A DNA stretch of 17,157 bases from an uncultured Chitinophagaceae bacterium (GTDB lineage: Bacteria > Bacteroidota > Bacteroidia > Chitinophagales > Chitinophagaceae). The notes under the pieces were generated by a model. It saw nothing but the letters and a program-made list of their open reading frames with translations. It made no database searches and was not told the origin of the DNA. The stretch lies in the NCBI GenBank assembly GCA_946885335.1, contig CAMPGG010000039.1, forward strand, positions 1 through 17,157, given 5' to 3'. This document shows positions 1 through 7,393 of this stretch, in pieces (the stretch's first letter is position 1; each line of letters begins with the position of its first letter). A program made the position numbers and the translations under genes.

Positions 1-132
1 GAACACTAATGATTCGACAATTTAGCAATTTGAAAATGGAAGTACAAATTTAAAATTTACAACAGGTTAAAAATGTAACAATGTACATAGTACTGAACTT
101 TCTAACGCCATCATGATCTTCAATTAGAATAC

Positions 133-167
133 TTTTGACTTTTAACTTTTTAATTTTGAATTTTGCC
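133..167 (+). repeat. Five tandem 7-base repeats, consensus TTTTGAC, just upstream of rtcB
   Basis: Five consecutive 7-base units start at 133, 140, 147, 154 and 161: TTTTGAC, TTTTAAC, TTTTTAA, TTTTGAA and TTTTGCC. The array ends two bases before the rtcB start codon. Positions 151-158 (TAATTTTG) within it also fit the Bacteroidota -7 promoter pattern TAnnTTTG, but no convincing -33 TTTG lies at the expected distance. The array could be low-complexity leader DNA, a slippage-prone promoter or leader, or a relic. The repeats are directly visible; any function is inference. Confidence 0.6.
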
Positions 168-169
168 TC

Positions 170-1612
170 GTGAGCAGGTTAAAAATTTCAGGAAAAGAAT
201 TAAGAAAGATCGGTTATCCCGAAGGGCCGGTGATCAGCGTAGCGATGAATGTAATGGAAAAACATTTCAAACATCTTCCGCATGCTGAAGCAATAGAAAT
301 ACTTAATTCCATATTGCAAAGTCCCAATCAGTATGCGGATGATGCAGTTTTAGGAAATATTGCCAAAGCATTAGTGCCCAAAGCAGATCCCGCGGCAGGG
401 GAGATCATTAACATTCATGATAAAGGAATTCCATTTAATGTTTTTGGTTCTGAACATATTGAGGAAGGTGCTTTGCTCCAAATGAATACAGCTGCCCGTT
501 TGCCTGTTTCTGTTGCGGGGGCATTAATGCCTGATGCACATTCCGGTTATGGATTACCGATAGGTGGTGTGCTGGCAACAAAAAATGTTGTTATACCATA
601 TGGAGTTGGTGTGGATATTGGCTGCAGAATGTGCCTGAGTATTTATGATATTGATCCGCAGGAATTAAAACAGAAAGAAAATTATTTTACACGGGAGTTA
701 AACGAGGCTACGCTTTTTGGAAGCGGAGAAGGCTTTACTAAACCCAGTGAACATGAGGTATTGGATCATCCGGCCTTTGATGCATTGCCATTATTAAAAG
801 GTTTGCAGGACAGGGCAGTTAAACAATTGGGTTCATCCGGTTCGGGAAATCATTTCGTTGAATTTGGTATAATTCAAATTGAGCATAAAGATGAAGTGTT
901 AGGCGTTGAACCGGGATCTTATCTTGGTTTGCTTTCTCATTCGGGTTCCAGGGGTTTAGGTGCTAATATCGCCAACCATTATACGAAAATTGCAAAACTG
1001 AAAAGAAAATTACCGGGTGATGCGGCACATCTTGCCTGGCTGGATCTGAATGAGGAAGAAGGTGCTGAGTACTGGCTGGCCATGAACCTGGCCGGGGATT
1101 ACGCTTCGGCCTGCCACCATATTATTCATGAAAAAATTGCCGCTCAATTGGGTCGGCAACCCATCCGGATGGTTGAAAATCATCACAATTTTGCCTGGAA
1201 AGAAATCTATGAAGGAGAAGAAGTGATCGTGCATCGCAAAGGTGCTACGCCGGCGGGTAAAGATGTTTTGGGTATCATTCCCGGCAGCATGACTGCAGAT
1301 GGATTCATTGTAAAAGGAAAAGGACTGGAAGCTTCTCTAAATTCCGCATCGCATGGAGCGGGAAGAAAAATGAGCCGGACAGCCGCCATCAACTCCATTA
1401 CACAAAAAGCTTTGCAGGATGAATTATTAAAGTATGGGGTGAAATTATTAGGAGGAGGATTAGATGAAGCTCCCTTTGCTTATAAAAATATTGAAGAAGT
1501 GATGAAGAGTCAGCGTTCACTCGTTGACGTGATAGGCAGGTTCACACCTAAAATTGTAAAGATGGATGGCGCCAAACATAAAATATATGGTAAGAAGAAA
1601 CGCAAATCATGA
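170..1612 (+). CDS. rtcB: RtcB-family RNA-splicing ligase
   Basis: RtcB joins RNA 2',3'-cyclic phosphate (or 3'-phosphate) ends to 5'-OH ends, using GTP and Mn2+ through a GMP-histidine intermediate. It acts in RNA repair in the cytoplasm. Family hallmarks run through the 480 residues: DAHSGYGLPIGG near 122, GVDIGCRM with metal-ligand Cys152, GSGNHFVEFG with Asn227/His228, HSGSRGLG with His257, ENHHNF with His338/His339, and SASHGAGRKMSR with His395 in the position of the guanylylated histidine. The length matches the longer RtcB forms such as the archaeal enzyme; E. coli RtcB is about 408. The start is GTG at 170: the in-frame stop at 143-145 leaves no other start upstream, and the residues after it (LKISGKELRKIGYPEGP) look like a genuine RtcB N terminus. 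No archease or RtcA gene is nearby. It appears to be a single-gene unit. Confidence 0.97.
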   Translation: MSRLKISGKELRKIGYPEGPVISVAMNVMEKHFKHLPHAEAIEILNSILQSPNQYADDAVLGNIAKALVPKADPAAGEIINIHDKGIPFNVFGSEHIEEGALLQMNTAARLPVSVAGALMPDAHSGYGLPIGGVLATKNVVIPYGVGVDIGCRMCLSIYDIDPQELKQKENYFTRELNEATLFGSGEGFTKPSEHEVLDHPAFDALPLLKGLQDRAVKQLGSSGSGNHFVEFGIIQIEHKDEVLGVEPGSYLGLLSHSGSRGLGANIANHYTKIAKLKRKLPGDAAHLAWLDLNEEEGAEYWLAMNLAGDYASACHHIIHEKIAAQLGRQPIRMVENHHNFAWKEIYEGEEVIVHRKGATPAGKDVLGIIPGSMTADGFIVKGKGLEASLNSASHGAGRKMSRTAAINSITQKALQDELLKYGVKLLGGGLDEAPFAYKNIEEVMKSQRSLVDVIGRFTPKIVKMDGAKHKIYGKKKRKS

Positions 1613-1651
1613 TACCAGGTAAATCTTCTTTCGGTATTATAAACAGATTTT

Positions 1652-1672
1652 TTTGAATCCTGTTCATTCAAA
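1652..1672. repeat. Inverted repeat downstream of rtcB
   Basis: TTTGAAT (1652-1658) and ATTCAAA (1666-1672) form perfect 7-base arms around a 7-base loop, 40 bases after the rtcB stop. No T-run follows, so it is not a standard intrinsic terminator. It could stabilise the rtcB 3' end or serve as a protein-binding site. Confidence 0.4.
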
Positions 1673-1689
1673 TAATGTACTTCTATTGT

Positions 1690-1711
1690 ATAAGTATTCT
1701 TACTTATTTTT
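1690..1711 (+). terminator. Weak AT-rich hairpin with T-run, possible rtcB terminator
   Basis: ATAAGTA (1690-1696), loop TTCT and TACTTAT (1701-1707) form a perfect 7-bp stem followed directly by four more T residues. The form is that of a rho-independent terminator, but the stem is AT-rich and lies about 80 bases after the rtcB stop codon. It is a plausible end for the rtcB transcript rather than a certain one. Confidence 0.35.
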
Positions 1712-1733
1712 CGAATACATAAATTTTAAAATT

Positions 1734-1746
1734 GGATATTATATCC
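1734..1746. promoter_or_regulatory. 13-base palindrome upstream of the ECF sigma gene
   Basis: GGATAT-T-ATATCC is a perfect palindrome with a single central base, about 90 bases upstream of the sigma factor gene. Its shape suits a small dimeric DNA-binding protein, but no regulator is identified and short AT-rich palindromes also occur by chance. Confidence 0.25.
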
Positions 1747-1825
1747 TGCATTTATTCAATGTAATTTTTTTTATTAATTGGTAATTTGTTAAAACTAAAT
1801 TAATATGCAGGTACGATTGTCCGCA

Positions 1826-1833
1826 TAAATTTG
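1826..1833 (+). promoter_or_regulatory. Candidate -7 promoter element for the ECF sigma gene
   Basis: TAAATTTG is an exact match to the Bacteroidota -7 pattern TAnnTTTG. No clear -33 TTTG sits at the usual distance. If it is used, transcription would begin near 1840, downstream of the first possible ATG (1836), which favours translation from the ATG at 1851 or 1857. Confidence 0.4.
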
Positions 1834-1835
1834 CC

Positions 1836-2375
1836 ATGCATCTTAATAAAATGCGTATGTCATTTGAAAACTTATTGAAGCTAAAAGAGGGGGACCACAA
1901 AGTATTCAATACTATTTATGAAGACTGGAATGCAAAGGTTTTCTACTATTTTTTGCAAAAAACAAATGATCAAAATGCTGCTCAGGAGCTTACCCAGCAA
2001 ACCTTTATAAAATTTTGGAATTACAGATCACTGCTATCTTGCGAACTATCCATTGATCAGCAATTGTTTCAAAAAGCAAGACTAATTTTTATAGACTGGC
2101 TTCGAAAAGAAGCTACTTATCGAAAATATTTTTCGCAGGATATGGAAAATGCACAAAATGCAAATTTACATACCGACACAAATTCAGACTTCAGGCATCA
2201 TATCGAAAATTCAATTAAAAGTCTTCCACCTAAAAGAAGAAAAGTTTTTGAATTGAAACATATCCATGGATATTCTTATAAAGAGATTGCTGAATTTATG
2301 GGAATAACTGTGAAAACCGTGGATAACCACTTGCTTAAAGCCACAAGCCAGTTAAAAAAAGTACTTAATCTTTGA
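1836..2375 (+). CDS. ECF-type RNA polymerase sigma factor
   Basis: This extracytoplasmic-function sigma factor probably directs transcription of the adjoining uptake locus. Sigma region 2 spans about residues 18-90, from KEGDHKVFNTIYEDW through the ELTQQTFIKFW motif to FIDWLRKEA. Region 4 spans about 121-173, with SLPPKRRKVFELK leading into the helix-turn-helix YSYKEIAEFMGITVKTVDNH that contacts the -35 region. The length of 179 residues is normal for the family. The coordinates give the longest ATG form. The ATG at 1857 (MSFENLLKL) or 1851 is equally possible, since homologous domains begin about ten residues before KEGD and a promoter-like motif lies at 1826-1833. The gene is followed after 100 bases by a FecR-type anti-sigma gene and then susC/susD, the standard order for a substrate-induced regulatory pair in this phylum. 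The target promoters cannot be read from this window alone. Confidence 0.95.
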   Translation: MHLNKMRMSFENLLKLKEGDHKVFNTIYEDWNAKVFYYFLQKTNDQNAAQELTQQTFIKFWNYRSLLSCELSIDQQLFQKARLIFIDWLRKEATYRKYFSQDMENAQNANLHTDTNSDFRHHIENSIKSLPPKRRKVFELKHIHGYSYKEIAEFMGITVKTVDNHLLKATSQLKKVLNL

Positions 2376-2453
2376 GTTATTTTTTCTTAAACACAATGCC
2401 GGGCTGTCTTGAAATTTATTTTTAGACCAGTAGGGTATTTGATGCTATCCACA

Positions 2454-2478
2454 CGTACTTCTGTATCTAAGAAGTATG
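2454..2478 (+). promoter_or_regulatory. Hairpin that pairs the anti-sigma start codon
   Basis: CGTACTTCT (2454-2462) pairs with AGAAGTATG (2470-2478) around a 7-base loop. The 9-bp stem contains one G-U pair, and its 3' arm includes the whole ATG start codon of the FecR-type gene (2476-2478). Such a hairpin could lower translation of the anti-sigma factor relative to the sigma factor. The pairing is visible; the regulatory role is inference. Confidence 0.4.
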
Positions 2479-3915
2479 GACAAAGCCGATTTACTTAAAA
2501 AGTTTTTAAATAATGCCTGCAATGAGCAAGAGGCCAAATTGGCTATGCAATACCTTGAAGAGGAGCCGGAATTGCTGGATGAATTACTAAATAAGTCAGA
2601 ATGGGATGAAATTGATTCATCGGTTCCACTATATCCAGCATTAAAAAATGAAATAAAAAGAAAAGTTTTCAGGAAAACACGCAAACCTGTTTCTACAATA
2701 TTACGGCCCGTTCTCGCATATGCGGCATTGTTGGCGGCTGCCTTCTTTGGCTTAATGTATTTTAATCATACGGGAAAGATTAAAGATGATAACACAATTT
2801 CTGCAGCGGATGTAACAATTTCTCCATCAATTAGGATAGATAATAATTCACCCCAGGTTAAAGTATTAACTCTCGCAGATAATTCTTCAGTCCATTTATA
2901 CCCGGGATCATACATTGTTTATGAAAAAGCATTTGTTACTAACCGAAAAATTCATTTAAGCGGGAAGGCGATATTTAATGTTACGAAAAATACGGAAAGC
3001 CCTTTTGTTGTTCATTCCGGTGAAATAAGTACAACCGCACTGGGTACCAGGTTTATGGTTGATAACAGCATGGATGATAAAAAAATTAATGTAAAACTTT
3101 TTGAAGGCAGGGTGGTAGTACAACCAATTGATGGAAGCGTTCACATTCAACAAACATTCCTGGAAGCCGGGCAGCAATGTTTTGTAGATATCAAAACCAG
3201 CCTGGTGAAAGTAGAATCTTTATTTACAACACAGCATCTTGCTCAGCATAAAAAATCATCAATCAAAACAAATAATATCATTTCCATAAACAAAGGGAAA
3301 GATGTTCTTGAATTTACTAAAATGCCTATGCCACAGGTTTTAAATAGCCTGCAGGCAGTGTTTGGCCGGAAGATTTATTATAATAAAGAGGATATCGATG
3401 AAAACCTGCTAACAGGCTCATTCTCCGTAAAGGATTCATTAATGAATATTCTTAGCATGATTGCGGTGATGAATGATCTTCAAATTGAATTGAATGGTGA
3501 TTCTATCAATGTTTCTAAGCAAAATAGAAATATTCATCTTGAAAATAAAGTTGCTTTTTATGAGCAGCATAATGTTTTTGACAAAGCCGCTTTACAACAA
3601 AAGATAGCATTGCCTGAGATAGCGAACGTTCCAGTTTTTGAATCGAATGGAATCGAACAGCAAAATAATGAAATTATATTGGGCGAAAATGACATTCGCT
3701 TTACAGGCATATCATTGCCTGATCTGTTTGCAGAACTTCAAAAACAAACTAAAAGAAAAATTTATTTTAATGAAGACGAATTGAAACATATCAATTTTAC
3801 CGGTTCAATCCCATATAAGGGTTCCATTAGCAGTACGCTGTCTGCAATTTGTCTTAGCAACGGGTTAAAGCTAACGGTAAAGAACAGGTCATATTATATC
3901 AGCAAAGCTGAATAG
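2476..3915 (+). CDS. FecR-type anti-sigma factor with two tandem C-terminal STN-like domains
   Basis: This is a single-pass inner-membrane anti-sigma factor that should hold the preceding sigma factor and release it on a signal from an outer-membrane TonB-dependent receptor. The N-terminal cytoplasmic part (about 1-70) has the acidic helical look of FecR sigma-binding regions. A membrane helix lies at about 76-96. The periplasmic FecR domain spans about 125-225, with LADNSSVHLYPGS, LSGKAIFNV, TALGTRFMV and LFEGRVVV. The C-terminal FecR_C/DUF4974-type domain is present twice, at about 277-348 and 406-477. The copies share the pattern FT-x3-[ML]P, LQ-x4-RKIY[YF]N, TGS, LS-x-I, N-x-L and a final SK. 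The 479-residue length exceeds the roughly 320-400 of common family members, which fits the added domain. The start codon lies inside a hairpin. Confidence 0.93.
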   Translation: MDKADLLKKFLNNACNEQEAKLAMQYLEEEPELLDELLNKSEWDEIDSSVPLYPALKNEIKRKVFRKTRKPVSTILRPVLAYAALLAAAFFGLMYFNHTGKIKDDNTISAADVTISPSIRIDNNSPQVKVLTLADNSSVHLYPGSYIVYEKAFVTNRKIHLSGKAIFNVTKNTESPFVVHSGEISTTALGTRFMVDNSMDDKKINVKLFEGRVVVQPIDGSVHIQQTFLEAGQQCFVDIKTSLVKVESLFTTQHLAQHKKSSIKTNNIISINKGKDVLEFTKMPMPQVLNSLQAVFGRKIYYNKEDIDENLLTGSFSVKDSLMNILSMIAVMNDLQIELNGDSINVSKQNRNIHLENKVAFYEQHNVFDKAALQQKIALPEIANVPVFESNGIEQQNNEIILGENDIRFTGISLPDLFAELQKQTKRKIYFNEDELKHINFTGSIPYKGSISSTLSAICLSNGLKLTVKNRSYYISKAE

Positions 3916-4020
3916 GTAAGCAGTAAAAAATCAATTGAAATATTTATCAACAACCTTGAAGTCCGGCAGATTAAACACCACCTGCCAGGATTTTAAGGAA
4001 CAAAACTAAAAATTGCACGA

Positions 4021-7000
4021 ATGAGAATTATCAAATCTTTAAGCACGGCGTTGCTTTTATTATTTTCAATCGCAGTTTTTGCTCAAACCAATACAACGGT
4101 TACAGGAACAGTGCTTGATGAAAGTTCTTCCCCCCTGTCAGGTGTTACGGTTATTGCAATGAATGCCTCCGACACCACGCAATCTGAAATGACTTCAACC
4201 AATACGCAAGGCGTATTCCGGTTTGCGAACCTGGCTGGAAACAAAGTTTATCATTTTCGTTTTTCCCATATTGGATTCGATAATCATTCAATTAACAATT
4301 TTGCATTAAAGCAAGGAGAAAACAATTCTTTGCTGGTTAGAATGCAAACAGCGGAAACTGCCTCTCTGCAAGGAGTGGTAGTTGTTGGTTATGGTACACA
4401 GCAAAAAGTAAATTTAACGGGTGCAGTTAACCAGGTTTCTGGTGATGATTTCAGGGACAGGCCAGTGACCAATATTTCTTCCATGTTACAAGGTGCCATT
4501 CCTAATTTAAATATTCGAATGGGTGGTGGTGTGCCTGGGCAAATGGGTAGTTTGAATGTAAGAGGTGTTACATCGATCAGTGGAAACAATGCATTGACGG
4601 GTGGTCCGTTGGTATTGATCGATGGCATTCCCGGAACACTGGATCGTTTGGCTCCTGAAGAAGTGCAAACAATCACCGTGTTGAAAGATGCTGCTTCTGC
4701 AGCTATCTATGGAGCACGTGGTGCATTTGGTGTTGTGTTAGTGACAACAAAAAGTGGTGCAGCCGGTAAAGTAACTATACGCTATAATAATTCATTTGGA
4801 TATGCCACACCAACGGTCAGTACAAATTTTATGACCAAAGGATATGACTGGATGAAATTGCATGATCGGGCATTAGCACATGTTGGTGGATATTCCGGTT
4901 ACACAGATACGGATTATGCAGAATTACTGGCACGCAGAGATGATGAAACAGAAGATCCCAGCAGGCCTTGGGTTACGGTTCAAAACAGGAATGGCAGAGA
5001 CCAGTACGTGTATTATGGAAATTATGATTGGTGGGATATCATGTTTACAAAATGGCAGGGTATTACAAATCATAATTTAAATATCAGCGGCGGTAATGAT
5101 AAGGTGACTTACATGATCAATGGAAACATGAAAAACATGGATGGCATTATGCGGATTCAACCGGATAAATATAAATCACACACCATTCGCTCAAAAGTTT
5201 CTGCAAAGCTTACTCCCTGGTTAAAAGTTTCAAACAATATTAATTTTTATAATTCTACTTATGATTATTATGGCAGGCAAGGTGGTGGCAATGCGAATTT
5301 CATTCACATCAATGTGCATGGTTCACCAGCCTATGCGCCAATTAACCCCGATGGCACAGCCTCATACAGAACTGGTTTAAATAATTATGATATCGGTGAT
5401 GGCATATTTGCTATGCTGATAGATGGTAAAACCAAAGGAGCTGAAAGAAAATATGAGTTAACGACCATTTCCGAAGCAGTGATATCACCCATTAAAAATC
5501 TGAATATTACTGGTAATTACAGTTATAGCTTGTATACCGATCCAAGCTATTACAGGCAGGTTGCGGCAAAATATTCATTAACACCCGGTGTAATTGAAAC
5601 CACACCAAAATACAGTGTTGACCAGTTAACAGAGGACCAGCAATTTAACCAGGTACATGTGATAAATGTGTATGCAGATTATTCCAAAAGTTTTAACCGG
5701 GTGCACAATTTTAAGATCATGGCCGGTTTTAACCAGGAGCTTCACAAGGCGAAAAAAATTACAGCTTCGCGACAGGATCTTTCATCCGAAGTGTTGAATG
5801 ATCTGAACCTTGGAACCGGGGAACAAACTGTATTCGGAGGTTCCAGCGCATATGCATTACAGGGATATTTTTACAGGTTAAATTATAACTACAAAGGCAA
5901 ATACCTGTTAGAAACAAATGGCCGCTATGATGGCTCTTCCCGTTTTCCTGCAGAGCAGCGTTTTGGGTTTTTCCCGTCTGCATCAGTTGGATGGCGCATC
6001 AGCGAGGAAGAATTTTTTAGTCCAATAAAACATATCGTCAGCGATTTAAAAATTCGTGGATCAGTGGGTCAGTTGGGTAACCAGGCAGTAAGCAGTCCGT
6101 ATCCATATATTTCTACTATGAACCCCGGAACAATGGCTTATATCCTTGATGGGGAAAGAGCAAGATATTATGCATCTCCCTCTCCAGTATCAGGCGACTT
6201 AACATGGGAACGGGTAACTTCTTATAATGTGGGTGTAGATGTTGCCTTCTTAAGAAACAGGTTAACCGTTACTTACGATCAATACGTGAGAAATACCGAA
6301 GGCATGTTAAGCAACGGTATAAAAATTCCAAATGTTTTCGGTGCTTCGCAACCGTTAGTTAATACGGCTGATTTGCGTACCAAAGGATTTGAAGTTTCAC
6401 TTGGTTGGAGGGATATGGTAATGGTAGGTGGTAAACCTTTAAAGTATAATGCAGGAATTAACCTGAGTGATAACAGGTCATACATCACTAAAATCAATAA
6501 CCCAACAAAACTGACCTATACTTTATATGAAGGAAAAGAAATTGGTGAAATATGGGGATACATAACTGATGGATATTTTAGAACAGATGCAGAAGCAAAA
6601 ACCTATCCTGTAAACCAGGCATGGCTGAACAGGGTTAGGATTGATAATAATATTCCAATTCGTGCAGGTGATCTGCGCTGGGTAGATTTGAATGGTGATA
6701 ATGTGATTAACGCTGGTGCCAATACGCTGGATGATCCGGGTGATCAGCGTGTAATTGGAAACAGTACGCCACGTTATCATTATTCTTTTAATGCAGGTGT
6801 AAACTGGAGAAATTTTGATCTGAATGTATATTTCCAGGGATTAGGAAAAATGGATTGGTACCCTGGTAATAATGCTGATCGTTTCTGGGGTCCATACTCA
6901 CGTCCATACTTCTCTTTCATTCCTGAAGATTTTGAAAGCCAGATTTGGTCGCCTGAAAATCCAAATGCTTATTTCCCAACTTTGATGGCATATGTTGCAT

Positions 7001-7281
7001 TGAATGCAAACAATGAATTGCGGGCTACAAATAATAAATACTTGCAGGACCTTGCTTACCTGCGGTTGAAAAATTTAACCCTGGGTTATATGTTACCTGA
7101 ATCGCTCACAAAAAGATTTAAGATTAATGGATTCAGAATGTTTGTGAGTGGAGAAAATATGTTTACCTGGACAAAGCTTAATACAAAATATATCGATCCT
7201 GAACAAGCAATGGCAGATGGAAATGGAAGGGTATATCCATTCAGTAAAACTTATTCTTTTGGTTTCGATATAACATTCTAA
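4021..7281 (+). CDS. SusC/RagA-type TonB-linked outer-membrane transporter
   Basis: This is an outer-membrane TonB-dependent porin that imports a substrate captured by its SusD partner. A signal peptide covers residues 1-21 (MRIIKSLSTALLLLFSIAVFA, cut before Q22). A CarboxypepD_reg-like beta domain follows at about 25-110 (TVTGTVLDESSSPLSGVTV), then the TonB box and SusC signature at about 116-127 (LQGVVVVGYGTQ). The plug spans about 130-245, with NVRGVTSISG, VLIDGIPG, VLKDAASAAIYGARGAFGV and VTTKSG. The rest forms the beta barrel and ends in the aromatic FGFDITF, typical for barrel insertion. The 1086-residue length is normal. There is no STN signalling domain between the signal peptide and the CarboxypepD_reg domain, although a FecR-type regulator sits upstream. 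The ATG at 4021 is fixed by the signal peptide. The gene follows the anti-sigma gene by 105 bases and precedes susD. The substrate cannot be told from sequence alone. Confidence 0.97.
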   Translation: MRIIKSLSTALLLLFSIAVFAQTNTTVTGTVLDESSSPLSGVTVIAMNASDTTQSEMTSTNTQGVFRFANLAGNKVYHFRFSHIGFDNHSINNFALKQGENNSLLVRMQTAETASLQGVVVVGYGTQQKVNLTGAVNQVSGDDFRDRPVTNISSMLQGAIPNLNIRMGGGVPGQMGSLNVRGVTSISGNNALTGGPLVLIDGIPGTLDRLAPEEVQTITVLKDAASAAIYGARGAFGVVLVTTKSGAAGKVTIRYNNSFGYATPTVSTNFMTKGYDWMKLHDRALAHVGGYSGYTDTDYAELLARRDDETEDPSRPWVTVQNRNGRDQYVYYGNYDWWDIMFTKWQGITNHNLNISGGNDKVTYMINGNMKNMDGIMRIQPDKYKSHTIRSKVSAKLTPWLKVSNNINFYNSTYDYYGRQGGGNANFIHINVHGSPAYAPINPDGTASYRTGLNNYDIGDGIFAMLIDGKTKGAERKYELTTISEAVISPIKNLNITGNYSYSLYTDPSYYRQVAAKYSLTPGVIETTPKYSVDQLTEDQQFNQVHVINVYADYSKSFNRVHNFKIMAGFNQELHKAKKITASRQDLSSEVLNDLNLGTGEQTVFGGSSAYALQGYFYRLNYNYKGKYLLETNGRYDGSSRFPAEQRFGFFPSASVGWRISEEEFFSPIKHIVSDLKIRGSVGQLGNQAVSSPYPYISTMNPGTMAYILDGERARYYASPSPVSGDLTWERVTSYNVGVDVAFLRNRLTVTYDQYVRNTEGMLSNGIKIPNVFGASQPLVNTADLRTKGFEVSLGWRDMVMVGGKPLKYNAGINLSDNRSYITKINNPTKLTYTLYEGKEIGEIWGYITDGYFRTDAEAKTYPVNQAWLNRVRIDNNIPIRAGDLRWVDLNGDNVINAGANTLDDPGDQRVIGNSTPRYHYSFNAGVNWRNFDLNVYFQGLGKMDWYPGNNADRFWGPYSRPYFSFIPEDFESQIWSPENPNAYFPTLMAYVALNANNELRATNNKYLQDLAYLRLKNLTLGYMLPESLTKRFKINGFRMFVSGENMFTWTKLNTKYIDPEQAMADGNGRVYPFSKTYSFGFDITF

Positions 7282-7393
7282 CAATCAGAAATAATAATCT
7301 TAGTATGAAATGAGCCAGGACGATTTTTAGTCACCAACAGTGGATGATTAATTGGCGAATTCCATATGGCTGAAAAACATTAATAATAAACAT

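Noticed and set aside
3965..3994. Possible attenuator between the fecR-type gene and susC (GGCAG/CTGCC with a short T-run)
   Set aside because: The stem has only 5 bp with a 12-base loop, and the four T residues do not follow it directly. Too weak to call.
7362..7369. CCATATGG palindrome before the SusD-type gene
   Set aside because: An 8-base palindrome is expected by chance and has no supporting context.
7352..7393. TTG-initiated extension of the SusD-type protein by 14 residues
   Set aside because: The ATG at 7394 begins a perfect lipoprotein signal with Cys20; the extension would displace the signal from the N terminus.
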